The notes under the pieces are model-generated. The model was not told the DNA's origin and searched no databases. It worked only from the letters and a program-made list of their open reading frames with translations. Position numbers and translations under genes: made by a program. This document shows, piece after piece, positions 44,604 through 51,999 of a stretch of 56,544 nt of DNA; the stretch's first letter is position 1; the number at the start of each line of letters is the position of its first letter. Source of the DNA: Methylotenera_A sp046598525 (lineage in GTDB: Bacteria > Pseudomonadota > Gammaproteobacteria > Burkholderiales > Methylophilaceae); NCBI GenBank assembly GCA_046598525.1, contig JBKJIJ010000019.1, positions 1-56,544 of the forward strand, written 5' to 3'.

Positions 44604-45182
44604 TTACTTGGCTAATAATTTAAGCGATTGGCGAATGCCTTCAGAAACGGTTAAATCTTTTGGTAATAATTTAAGGGTTGAGGTGGCTTCTCTATCGTTG
44701 TAACCAAGCGCTAACAAGGCATTTAATATATCGCTGCTGGCCGATTTTGGCTGTGCAGTGCCCACGCTACTAACACCATTAATCGAAAATTTATCTTTTA
44801 GCTCAAGCAATAAACGCTCTGCGGTTTTTTTACCAATGCCCGGAATGCACGTTAACATTGCCACTTCTTGCAAATTCACCGCTTGAATCAAATCTTCAAT
44901 GCTAACGCCACTTAAAATAGATAAAGCCGATTTAGCGCCAATGCCATTTACCTTAAGCAATTGTTTAAATGTGCTTTTTTCTTGCTCACTGCCAAAACCA
45001 TACAGCAATTGCGCATCTTCGCGCACCACCATATAAGTTAACAATTGCACTTTTGCGCCAATTTCGGGCAGATTATAAAAAGTGCTCATTGGCACTTCTA
45101 CTTCATAACCCACGCCCGCACAATCAATCACCACTTGCGGTGGCGCTTTTTCAATCAATATACCGTTTAGGCGTGCAATCAT
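44604..45182 (-). CDS. ruvA: Holliday junction-binding protein RuvA
   Basis: RuvA binds four-way junctions as a tetramer and loads RuvB. The 192-residue protein shows the OB domain (MIARLNGILIEKAPPQVVIDCAGVGYEVEVPMSTFYNLP), the HhH domain (LLKVNGIGAKSALSIL, LTCIPGIGKKTAERLLLELKDK) and the small domain III that contacts RuvB (SDILNALLALGYNDREATSTLKLLP). It is downstream of ruvC but separated from it by a long palindromic repeat (45219-45346). Confidence 0.97.
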   Translation of the reverse strand: MIARLNGILIEKAPPQVVIDCAGVGYEVEVPMSTFYNLPEIGAKVQLLTYMVVREDAQLLYGFGSEQEKSTFKQLLKVNGIGAKSALSILSGVSIEDLIQAVNLQEVAMLTCIPGIGKKTAERLLLELKDKFSINGVSSVGTAQPKSASSDILNALLALGYNDREATSTLKLLPKDLTVSEGIRQSLKLLAK

Positions 45183-45218
45183 ATTTTTTACTTATCATTA
45201 TATTTTTAAAGGAACAAC

Positions 45219-45346
45219 TTTTAAAATCATTATAGCTAAACGAGGCAAGGCGTGGATTTGGTTTTATGGACGCGCATACGAATTTGTATGTAAGTCTATA
45301 AAATCAAATTCGCAACGCCGCATCGTGACGATAGAATGATTTTAAA
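45219..45346. repeat. Long imperfect palindrome between ruvC and ruvA
   Basis: The outer arms AAAATCATT (45223) and AATGATTTT (45335) pair, with further imperfect arms of about 45 bp (GGCGTGGATTTGGTTTTAT versus ATAAAATCAAATTCGCAACGCC) and a small inner dyad CATACGAATTTGTATG. The element overlaps the ruvC stop codon. It has the look of a dispersed intergenic palindrome (MITE or REP-like) and lacks a T-tract typical of terminators. No other copy was seen in this window. Confidence 0.65.
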
Positions 45347-45911
45347 CAAGTCGGCCATTTTTAACTCTGAATCCTGCTGTCGCTAATTTTCCTAAGCCCT
45401 GCCCACCATGCGCATGGCAAATCGCACAAGCCAAGGCATCGGCTGAATCGGGGCTGGGCAATCCGGGCAAGTTGAGTAACCGTTTGACCATTTCTTGCAC
45501 TTGCTCTTTTTGCGCGTGACCATTGCCCACTACCGCTTGTTTGACTTGCAGCGCGGTATATTCCGCCACCACTAAATTGCGAATGACCGATGCGCTAATG
45601 GCTGCGCCGCGCGCTTGGCCTAGCAACAATGTAGATTGCGGATTGACGTTGACGAATACTTTTTCAACCGCTGCTTGTGTGGGCTGGTAGGTGTCAATCA
45701 CCTCAAACAAGCCATCTAGGATTATCTTAAGGCGTGCTGGCAACTCTTCTCTATCGTCTTCGCCTGCTACTTTATTTTTTTTGCCACTGGCGGTTTTAAT
45801 CGTGCCACTAGAAATATAAGTGATTTTTTCACCGACTTTTTCAATCACGCCAAATCCCGTAAGCCGCAGGCCAGGGTCAATCCCGAGAATTCTAATTACT
45901 TCAACAGTCAC
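45342..45911 (-). CDS. ruvC: Crossover junction endodeoxyribonuclease RuvC
   Basis: RuvC cleaves Holliday junctions. The 189-residue protein has the first catalytic Asp in ILGIDPGLRLTGFG, then the conserved Glu region (QAAVEKVFVNVNPQSTLLLGQARGAA) and the C-terminal Asp pair (SPDSADALACAICHAHG). A Lys/Asp/Glu-rich insertion (ASGKKNKVAGEDDREELPARL) precedes the second motif. It is 115 bp downstream of yebC, with a paired dRS3-like repeat between. Confidence 0.96.
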   Translation of the reverse strand: MTVEVIRILGIDPGLRLTGFGVIEKVGEKITYISSGTIKTASGKKNKVAGEDDREELPARLKIILDGLFEVIDTYQPTQAAVEKVFVNVNPQSTLLLGQARGAAISASVIRNLVVAEYTALQVKQAVVGNGHAQKEQVQEMVKRLLNLPGLPSPDSADALACAICHAHGGQGLGKLATAGFRVKNGRLV

Positions 45912-45918
45912 TTAATTC

Positions 45919-45993
45919 GTCATTCCCGCGAAAGCGGGAATCCAATTTGACTTTTGAAAACTAAACATGGATTCCCGCTTTCGCGGGAATGAC
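45919..45993. repeat. Paired dRS3-like inverted repeat (26-bp perfect arms)
   Basis: Two perfect inverted arms of 26 bp (45919-45944 and 45968-45993), each containing its own ATTCCCGCGAAAGCGGGAAT palindrome, separated by 23 bp. The sequence matches the dRS3 repeats known in Neisseria, and a single relative is at 4095. The paired form could fold into a very stable cruciform in the yebC-ruvC gap. Confidence 0.75.
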
Positions 45994-46026
45994 TAGATTC
46001 GATTGTCTGCTTAACAAGTACAAGCA

Positions 46027-46752
46027 TTAGTCTTCGATTACTGCCGTGGTGTACACATCCTGCACATCATCTAAATCCTCAAGCGTATCCAGAATTTTTT
46101 GCATTTTAATCGCATCATCGCCTGTAAAAACCGTTTCAACGCTTGGTTTCATCATCACTTCAGCCATCACCGCTTTTAAACCAGCCGCTTCCATGGCTTC
46201 TTTAATGGCAATAAAATCATTTGGTGGGGTAATCACTTCAATGCTGCCGTCTTCATCGGTAACGATATCTTCTGCACCTGCTTCAAGCGCAATTTCCATC
46301 ACTTTATCTTCAGAAGTGCCTGGCTCATATAGCAAGCTGCCGCAGTGTTTAAACATAAAAGCCACAGAGCCATCGGTGCCTAAATTACCACCAAACTTGG
46401 TCAGCGCATGCCGTACATCAGCCACGGCGCGCTGTTTATTATCGGTTAAGCAATCAATAATAATGGCCGCACCATTAATGCCATAGCCTTCATAACGAAT
46501 CTCTTCGTAATTCACGCCTTCTAGCTCGCCCGTGCCTTTTTTAATGGCGCGGGTGATATTATCGGCTGGCATATTTTCTTCTTTTGCCTCAGCCACGGCG
46601 GCGCGCAGGCGCGGATTCGTGGTGACATCGCCGCCACTCAAGCGCGCGGCTACTGTGATTTCTTTAATGAGTTTGGTGAAGATTTTGCCGCGCTTGGCGT
46701 CTTGACGGCCTTTGCGGTGCTGAATATTGGCCCATTTACTGTGTCCTGCCAT
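46027..46752 (-). CDS. yebC: YebC/PmpR family protein
   Basis: A 241-residue protein with the universal YebC start MAGHSKWANIQHRKGRQDAKRGKIFTKLIKEI and EGYGINGAAIIIDCLTDNKQRAVADVRHALTKFGGNLG in the middle. YebC proteins have been described as transcriptional regulators and, in other bacteria, as translation factors aiding polyproline synthesis. It often precedes ruvC, as here. Confidence 0.96.
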   Translation of the reverse strand: MAGHSKWANIQHRKGRQDAKRGKIFTKLIKEITVAARLSGGDVTTNPRLRAAVAEAKEENMPADNITRAIKKGTGELEGVNYEEIRYEGYGINGAAIIIDCLTDNKQRAVADVRHALTKFGGNLGTDGSVAFMFKHCGSLLYEPGTSEDKVMEIALEAGAEDIVTDEDGSIEVITPPNDFIAIKEAMEAAGLKAVMAEVMMKPSVETVFTGDDAIKMQKILDTLEDLDDVQDVYTTAVIED

Positions 46753-46821
46753 ACTATTTTCCTTGATATTGATGCATTGATACTTAAATTTCTTAGCATT
46801 TTATCATAGGCTTGATGCAGT

Positions 46822-47739
46822 TTATTCTTGGCCTTGCGCGCAATCTACTGGCTGATGTTTGCGCATGGTAATAACCGATATTTGTACCAGCGCCAATGCA
46901 ATCAGCAACATGCCAATTAGCTCAAAAGTGTTGGGCACTTCGTTAAGCTGTATCCATGCCGCAATCACGCCAATAACTGGCGCTAACATAGATGCCATGC
47001 TAGCCACACCTGCTGGCAAACGTTGTAAGGCATATAGCCAAAGCAACCATGCCAGCGCGCCACTTAAAATCACATTAAATAATACAGCGCCAATAAAATA
47101 GCCTGTCCATTGAATCGGTGGTGCGGGTACGATAAAGGCAATGGCCAGCATAGGCACAGAGCCAAGCAACATGGGCCAAGCGGTTAAATTAAGTAAATCT
47201 AAATTAGGGCTGCGTTGATGCAATTTTTTTGAAATAATGGCGGATAAGGCCCAAGATACGCCTGAACATAAGGCCAAAAACATGCTAAAACCGTCGGCTT
47301 TAATGTGTAGTGGGTCAAAAATCAGCACCATGCCAAATATGGCCGCGATGACGGCCAGCCACTGCCAACCTTGCACTTTTTCGCCCAGCATTGGCCATGC
47401 AAATAGCATCACCCAAAACGGCATGGTGTAAGTTAGCACCGCGGTTTTGCCTGCACCGCCTTCTACCAGCGCCCAAATCAGCAGGCCAGTAAAGCCAATG
47501 GTTTGCAATAATCCCAATACCAGCATGGTAGGAAATTCCTTTAAAGCCAACGGCCTTTTAGTGAAATAAATCACCACAAACAGCACTAGCGCACCTAAAA
47601 AAGTGCGCAGCGCCGCAAACTGAAAAGGCCCTGCGTATTGCAGCGCACTTTTCATCACCACCCAGTTATAACCCCAGATAACGGTTAATAGCATTAACGC
47701 TATAAAGGCGCGGATAGTGACTTTTGTGCTGTTTTCCAT
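46822..47739 (-). CDS. EamA/DMT-family inner-membrane transporter
   Basis: A 305-residue protein with ten predicted membrane helices in two EamA repeats (for example RAFIALMLLTVIWGYNWVVMKSAL and FDPLHIKADGFSMFLALCSGVSWALSAIISKKL). Family members export metabolites or amino acids, but the substrate is not predictable. It is 40 bp downstream of the SnoaL-like gene and may be part of a MarR-controlled group. Confidence 0.9.
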   Translation of the reverse strand: MENSTKVTIRAFIALMLLTVIWGYNWVVMKSALQYAGPFQFAALRTFLGALVLFVVIYFTKRPLALKEFPTMLVLGLLQTIGFTGLLIWALVEGGAGKTAVLTYTMPFWVMLFAWPMLGEKVQGWQWLAVIAAIFGMVLIFDPLHIKADGFSMFLALCSGVSWALSAIISKKLHQRSPNLDLLNLTAWPMLLGSVPMLAIAFIVPAPPIQWTGYFIGAVLFNVILSGALAWLLWLYALQRLPAGVASMASMLAPVIGVIAAWIQLNEVPNTFELIGMLLIALALVQISVITMRKHQPVDCAQGQE

Positions 47740-47779
47740 GCTTAATTTTCCATGCCTAGCTTGCCTTAATTTAAACCAA

Positions 47780-48157
47780 TTAATTCCAAATATGCGTTAC
47801 CGCTTTCCAGGTGCCATCAGCTTGTTTGCGATAAACCAAATGCACATTGCCACCAAATGTTTGGCGCACGCCTTCGGCATCTACCATCGCACCGGCCCAA
47901 TTACCACGTTGATAAGCCAAATTGCCATCTTCTACTGCTTCAGTTAAGGTCAATTTATGGTCAATTACACCTGCCTCAATTAAGCCGGCAAAAAATGCTT
48001 GAATGGCTGGCACACCAATTACTGGCGCACCTGCTGGCGCTGGCATCACGGCGGCATTTGTGTCATAAAGCTGGCCAATATCGGCGGCATTTTTTGCATT
48101 AAATGCTCGATCAAATTTGGCGTTAATGGCTGAAATTTCTGTTTGAATAGTGCTCAT
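47780..48157 (-). CDS. SnoaL/NTF2-like protein
   Basis: A 125-residue cone-like NTF2 fold of the SnoaL/DUF4440 type: AKFDRAFNAKNAADIGQLYDTNAAVMPAPAGAPVIGVPAIQAFF and YQRGNWAGAM, ending in TWKAVTHIWN. No specific reaction can be assigned. It is 50 bp downstream of the MarR-type gene and on the same strand. Confidence 0.88.
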   Translation of the reverse strand: MSTIQTEISAINAKFDRAFNAKNAADIGQLYDTNAAVMPAPAGAPVIGVPAIQAFFAGLIEAGVIDHKLTLTEAVEDGNLAYQRGNWAGAMVDAEGVRQTFGGNVHLVYRKQADGTWKAVTHIWN

Positions 48158-48207
48158 TTTTTACTCTCTTTTAAGTGATTAAAATTGTTTACATACATTT
48201 AAATACA

Positions 48208-48711
48208 TTAAATAAAGGCTGAAATACCGTTATTAATTAAGCCCAATAATTGCTGTAACTGCGCCCGTTTTTCTTCATCTAAGGCCTGCATGCACTGCCT
48301 TAAACGGCGGTAATAATCGGGCATGACTAAATCTAATTTGGCTTGGCCTGCAACGGTTAGTTGAATCTTTACGCTGCGCCTATCTTCTTTTGCAAATACT
48401 CTGGTCACTAATCCGCTTTGCTCTAAGCCATCTAGCAGACCAGTCATGGTGGCGCGCGATACGCCTATTTTTTCGGCCAATGCAGATGGCGTAGAAGTCA
48501 CAGACTCTTCGCGCATCAACAAAATCAACACCCACCAACGGCCTTGCAGTAAATCGTGCTTGCTAAGGCAGGTGTCTAAAGCCAACGATAAATCGGTTGC
48601 CACGCGCAGCAAATACAAAAAACTGGCCGTCGCCGTCACATCCGCTTCTGGGTAGCGATCAGCAAATTTGCCTAATATTTCAGGCGTTGGAAGATCTCTT
48701 AATTGCAACAT
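48208..48711 (-). CDS. MarR-family transcriptional regulator
   Basis: A winged-helix regulator: LAEKIGVSRATMTGLLDGLEQSGLVTRVFAKEDRRSVKIQLTVAGQAKLD is the DNA-binding core. The start is placed at the ATG at 48711 because the ATG at 48741 lies inside the -10 of a consensus promoter (48740-48767), so an mRNA from it would not contain that codon. The longer form (177 residues) remains possible if another promoter is used. It probably represses itself and perhaps the SnoaL-like and EamA genes downstream. Confidence 0.85.
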   Translation of the reverse strand: MLQLRDLPTPEILGKFADRYPEADVTATASFLYLLRVATDLSLALDTCLSKHDLLQGRWWVLILLMREESVTSTPSALAEKIGVSRATMTGLLDGLEQSGLVTRVFAKEDRRSVKIQLTVAGQAKLDLVMPDYYRRLRQCMQALDEEKRAQLQQLLGLINNGISAFI

Positions 48712-48739
48712 AAATGGCAACTTGTTAATAGTTAGCTCC

Positions 48740-48767
48740 ATTATAGTTAGCCACCTAACTATGTCAA
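48740..48767 (-). promoter_or_regulatory. MarR promoter with an embedded operator palindrome
   Basis: On the minus strand TTGACA (48762-48767) and TATAAT (48740-48745) are exact consensus, 16 bp apart. The space is filled by the perfect palindrome ATAGTTAG-CCAC-CTAACTAT (48743-48762, plus-strand reading), a typical MarR-type dyad. Repressor binding would block RNA polymerase directly. A partial half-site (GTTAGCTC) follows downstream. Confidence 0.75.
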
Positions 48768-48850
48768 CAATTTTCTGATTTATTTTGCTGTAGATATTGG
48801 CTAATTAATTTATCGGAGTATATTTAAATGCTAACTTGCGGGAGAAGAAC

Positions 48851-49282
48851 ATGAAAACTTTACAGCAAATATTAAACGATAAAAAACATAAAGAAGTGAT
48901 TAGCATTGCGCCAAATCGCCCCGTATTTGATGCGCTGGTGATTTTGGCGGAGTATAAAATTGGCGCACTGGCCGTGATACAAGATGGCAAATTAGTCGGC
49001 ATTTTTTCAGAACGCGATTACGCGCGCGAAGTGATTTTAAAAGGTCGCTCCTCTAAAACCACGCAAATATCCGAAGTAATGACAGACAAAGTGATTTTTG
49101 GAAATGCCGATGATTTAGTCGAATCTACCATGAGTTTGATGAGCGAAAAACGCATACGCCACTTGCCCGTTTTAAATGGCGAAGAGCTTGCTGGCATGCT
49201 GTCTTTAGGCGATTTAGTAAAAGAAACGATTAGTTATCAGCAACGTTTAATTGCAGAGCTTGAGCAATATATTCGCGGCTAA
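48851..49282 (+). CDS. Two-CBS-domain protein
   Basis: A 143-residue cytoplasmic protein made of two CBS motifs (residues about 8-65 and 75-130: FDALVILAEYKIGALAVIQDGKLVGIFSERDYAREV and TMSLMSEKRIRHLPVLNGEELAGMLSLGDLVKETI). CBS pairs bind adenosine nucleotides and sense energy state. The start ATG at 48851 has a GGAGAAG ribosome site 5-10 bases upstream and is preferred over a TTG five codons earlier. The context does not indicate a partner. Confidence 0.92.
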   Translation: MKTLQQILNDKKHKEVISIAPNRPVFDALVILAEYKIGALAVIQDGKLVGIFSERDYAREVILKGRSSKTTQISEVMTDKVIFGNADDLVESTMSLMSEKRIRHLPVLNGEELAGMLSLGDLVKETISYQQRLIAELEQYIRG

Positions 49283-49467
49283 CACGTTAAAAAACCAATT
49301 AATCAGCCTAAGCTCATGAAAATGCTTAAGCCCAGTTAATGGCTACTTGCAGTGTTAAAACCAAACACCAAGCGCACAATGTAGTCATACAAACAAGCAA
49401 CGAATTAAACGTTTTTGGTTTGTTGTGATACCAAATTTATTAACCGATTTTGAAAAGGATATTAATC

Positions 49468-49539
49468 ATGTGGACAACTCCAGCAGCTACTGAAATGCGT
49501 TTTGGTTTTGAAGTAACAATGTACGTAATGAATAAATAA
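49468..49539 (+). CDS. pqqA: PQQ precursor peptide PqqA (orphan)
   Basis: A 23-residue frame, MWTTPAATEMRFGFEVTMYV followed by MNK, that matches PqqA, the ribosomal peptide whose Glu and Tyr (here Glu15 and Tyr19, E-x3-Y) are joined to make pyrroloquinoline quinone. SD AAAAGGA ends 8 nt before the ATG, and a terminator follows after 15 bp, so it is a free-standing unit. No pqqBCDE genes are in the window; they must be elsewhere. Such short genes are usually missed by automated callers. Confidence 0.93.
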   Translation: MWTTPAATEMRFGFEVTMYVMNK

Positions 49540-49554
49540 TTCAGTTTTTTGAAT

Positions 49555-49583
49555 TAAAAAAGGGAGCAATTGCTCCCTTTTTG
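49555..49583. terminator. Bidirectional terminator after pqqA and yjbQ
   Basis: A symmetric hairpin AAAAAAGGGAGCAAT-TGCTCCCTTTTT (49555-49583) sits between convergent pqqA and yjbQ. T runs on both strands allow termination of both transcripts. Confidence 0.9.
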
Positions 49584-49606
49584 TTTGGCTTGAAGTTTAA
49601 AAAAGT

Positions 49607-50026
49607 TTATTCACCAATAATTTTTACCAACACACGTTTTTTGCGTCTACCATCAAATTCACCATAAAAAATCTGTTCCCAAGGCCCAAAATCCAGACGG
49701 CCTTCAGTAATCGCCACCACTACTTCACGCCCCATAATTTGACGCTTCATGTGCGCATCGGCATTGTCTTCACCTGTATCGTTATGGCGATAACTGCTGA
49801 CTGGATCATGCGGCGCCAGCTTTTCTAGCCATTGCGTATAATCGTGATGCAATCCGCGCTCATCGTCATTAATAAACACGCTGGCGGTAATATGCATGGC
49901 GTTAATTAACACCAAACCTTCGCGCACGCCACTTTCGCGCAGGCATTCGTTAATCTGCTCGGTAATGCGTATAAACGCCACGCGGGTGGGTGGATTAAAC
50001 CACAGTTCTTTACGGTAACTTTTCAT
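49607..50026 (-). CDS. yjbQ: YjbQ/UPF0047 family protein
   Basis: A 139-residue protein with the typical UPF0047 sequence: GLVLINAMHITASVFINDDERGLHHDYTQWLEKLAPHD and YRHNDTGEDNADAHMKRQIMGREVVVAITEGRLDFGPWEQIFYGEFDGRRKKRVLVKIIGE. The conserved His and Asp (HxxSVFxND, NADAHMKR) may bind metal. YjbQ proteins have been reported to have thiamine phosphate synthase-like activity in vitro, but the role is uncertain. Confidence 0.92.
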   Translation of the reverse strand: MKSYRKELWFNPPTRVAFIRITEQINECLRESGVREGLVLINAMHITASVFINDDERGLHHDYTQWLEKLAPHDPVSSYRHNDTGEDNADAHMKRQIMGREVVVAITEGRLDFGPWEQIFYGEFDGRRKKRVLVKIIGE

Positions 50027-50094
50027 GCTTTATCTCCTCAATCAATATTCAATTCTAGCATTCTGCCGCTGTAATCAATATGAATCAGGCAATA

Positions 50095-50122
50095 AAAAAG
50101 GCTTCTTTTCAGAAGCCTTTTT
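50095..50122 (-). terminator. Rho-independent terminator of the SoxYZ-like gene
   Basis: Hairpin AAAAAGGCTTCT / AGAAGCCTTTTT with a 4-nt loop TTTC, 16 bp after the SoxYZ-like stop at 50139, followed by T on the minus strand. Confidence 0.85.
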
Positions 50123-50138
50123 AAAGGTTTTTTAAAGA

Positions 50139-50942
50139 TTAACTTTTCACTTCAACCGCGTGTGTATAGCTTTTTCCTTCGTTATCGGTTGCCAGCACCT
50201 CTAATTTACCTGGCTCTGTTGGCACAAAATTGAATTTAAAATAAGGGTCTTCCGCCGTACCAACGCCTACATCAACTGTCATTACTGGTTTGCCGTTGTA
50301 TTTAAACTCGGTTTTATTAATGTAAAAAGCGGGCACAAAACCTTGCGATACTAAATCGCGCTGCAAGCCAGTGCGCATTACGTGTTTAATATTAAAGGTG
50401 GCTGGTGTTGCTGCGCCAAATTTTGCTGGCGGTTCAACATTCATTTTAATTCTGCCTGCTGCTGCACGCGTGGCGGCTTCATCGTTTTCTACCGTTCCGC
50501 CACAGCCACCAGCCGCGCGAATCTCACGCGATGCTAAATACAAATTACCTTTTGCATCTTCACCCACCAAACGCACAAAGGCATCCGTTTCAAAGCGAAT
50601 ACGCGTGGCTAATTGAAAGTTGCCCAGCGCTTCAGTTAAATGATACGTGGCTGTTAATGGAATCGGGTTTGCATCCACAAAAGCGTATAGTTTGGTGATT
50701 TTTACGCCATTGGCGGCCGCGTTATCAATGCTGTAAGTCACTGGCACTTGCGCGCCACTTTCGGCGCGGCGCGGCGCATCGATTTTCATAAAAGTAACGT
50801 CTTTCATGGGGCGCTTTTCAAAAAATGCCTCTTTCATCACTGGCCATAATGTTGCGTTAGGCTCAGCCATCACACTTGCGCTAGCGCCCATTAACAATCC
50901 ACATGCAAGCATCGAATTCACTAAAAATTGTTTCGTTTTCAT
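50139..50942 (-). CDS. Quinoprotein dehydrogenase-associated SoxYZ-like carrier protein
   Basis: A 267-residue exported protein (signal MKTKQFLVNSMLACGLLMGASASVMA) that joins a SoxY-like half (residues about 30-150) ending in GGCGGTVEND, which corresponds to the swinging-arm Cys of SoxY, and a SoxZ-like half (FGAATPATFNIKHVMRTGLQRDLVSQGFVPAFYINKTEFKYNGKPVMTVDVGVG). Fused SoxYZ proteins of this kind are found near PQQ-dependent alcohol dehydrogenases and probably serve their electron or cofactor chemistry. Here it is close to pqqA. Confidence 0.9.
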   Translation of the reverse strand: MKTKQFLVNSMLACGLLMGASASVMAEPNATLWPVMKEAFFEKRPMKDVTFMKIDAPRRAESGAQVPVTYSIDNAAANGVKITKLYAFVDANPIPLTATYHLTEALGNFQLATRIRFETDAFVRLVGEDAKGNLYLASREIRAAGGCGGTVENDEAATRAAAGRIKMNVEPPAKFGAATPATFNIKHVMRTGLQRDLVSQGFVPAFYINKTEFKYNGKPVMTVDVGVGTAEDPYFKFNFVPTEPGKLEVLATDNEGKSYTHAVEVKS

Positions 50943-51096
50943 CTCTTCTCCAAATCTGCATTTGTATTAATCTATGCGCAGAATTAACACTGTTTTTAAT
51001 AACGTGTTATTTATAATTATGACTACATATTTCTATTTTAGTTTTATTCAAGCACTTGTATGTGATGCGAGTCACACAACAAATAGTAAGCCTTTA

Positions 51097-51489
51097 TTAG
51101 GTGTTGCGAAACTCTTCAAAATTAAGCTCAATACCATTACCTGCTGGGTCTTTAAAGTTAATTTGCTTAACGCCATTAATTAAAGTGCGCGTGCTGTAAG
51201 GAATTTGGTGCGTGTTCAAATGGGCTTCCATTGCAGGCATATCATTACAAGTAAACGATACATGGTCATAAGTACCGTTCACATGCAAGTCAGGCGCACC
51301 AACTCCCTTGTTATATTCCGCAATATGCACTACATCGTTATCACCAATATATAACCAAAAGCCATAACTGGTAGTCGCCGTGCGCGGCCCTACTTTTAAC
51401 CCCACAATAGCGCAATAAAAATCACGCAACACATGCATCATGTCGCGATTCGCGCGCAGGTTAATATGGTTAATTTCGGTAACTGGCAT
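51097..51489 (-). CDS. Glyoxalase/VOC superfamily protein
   Basis: A 130-residue protein with the VOC fold: VTEINHINLRANRDMMHVLRDFYCAIVGLKVGPR and YDHVSFTCNDMPAMEAHLNTHQIPYSTRTLINGVKQINFKDPAGNGIELNFE. The metal ligands His (INHINL), His (YDHVSF) and Glu (IELNF) are in place. The substrate is unknown; dioxygenase, isomerase or resistance functions exist in the family. Confidence 0.9.
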   Translation of the reverse strand: MPVTEINHINLRANRDMMHVLRDFYCAIVGLKVGPRTATTSYGFWLYIGDNDVVHIAEYNKGVGAPDLHVNGTYDHVSFTCNDMPAMEAHLNTHQIPYSTRTLINGVKQINFKDPAGNGIELNFEEFRNT

Positions 51490-51509
51490 ATGGTTGGTAT
51501 AGCTAACTA

Positions 51510-51773
51510 TTAAGCACGATATTCAATTGAAGGAAGTCCTGCTAGCAAACCAACCACGCTAATATCCTCATCTAACTCTGGCCAATGAATGCCCACACCA
51601 TTACCCATTAATTCGTAAGCTTGACGTTGAGCAGGCACAGCATTATTTAAGCGCGGGAACCACACCAAAGGTGCAGAAAGCACACGTCCATCGGTTAATC
51701 TTACAATTAAGTCGCTGTCTGATGTTTCAACAGACTGTGCGATGGGTTCAGCGTTTAATGTTAAAGAAGTCAT
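51510..51773 (-). CDS. DUF2442-like small protein
   Basis: About 87 residues from the ATG at 51773 (MTSLTLNAEPIAQSVETSDSDLIVRLTDGRVLSAPLVWFPRL...VGIHWPELDEDISVVGLLAG), with the DGR...WFPRL and IHWPELDEDIS features of DUF2442. It overlaps the DUF4160-like gene by 26 bp and lies 3' of it. A longer start (51806) would overlap further and lacks family support. Confidence 0.85.
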   Translation of the reverse strand: MTSLTLNAEPIAQSVETSDSDLIVRLTDGRVLSAPLVWFPRLNNAVPAQRQAYELMGNGVGIHWPELDEDISVVGLLAGLPSIEYRA

Positions 51774-51990
51774 TCCAAGCCTCCAAAAATAAAGCTTCAT
51801 GTTCACGAACTAAAGCGAGCAATTGATTCAATTCTTTTGCGTTAAATCCTATACTACTCGCTAAACTAACTTGCTGTAGCCAAAATTTGGCCAACCTATT
51901 GCCTGCCTGTACGTGAATATGCGCAGGCTCTTGGCTTTCATTTGCGTAGAAGAAAAAACGAAACGCGCCAATTCTTAGCACGGTTGGCAT
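51748..51990 (-). CDS. DUF4160-like small protein
   Basis: An 80-residue protein (MPTVLRIGAFRFFFYANESQEPAHIHVQAGNRLAKFWL...VREHEALFLEAWNDFFN) that fits DUF4160, with the conserved FFFYANE and EPAHIHV segments. DUF4160-DUF2442 pairs are common in bacteria and have been proposed as toxin-antitoxin-like modules, but no activity is assigned here. It follows aspS by 9 bp. Confidence 0.88.
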   Translation of the reverse strand: MPTVLRIGAFRFFFYANESQEPAHIHVQAGNRLAKFWLQQVSLASSIGFNAKELNQLLALVREHEALFLEAWNDFFNIKR

Positions 51991-51999
51991 AAATTCAGC

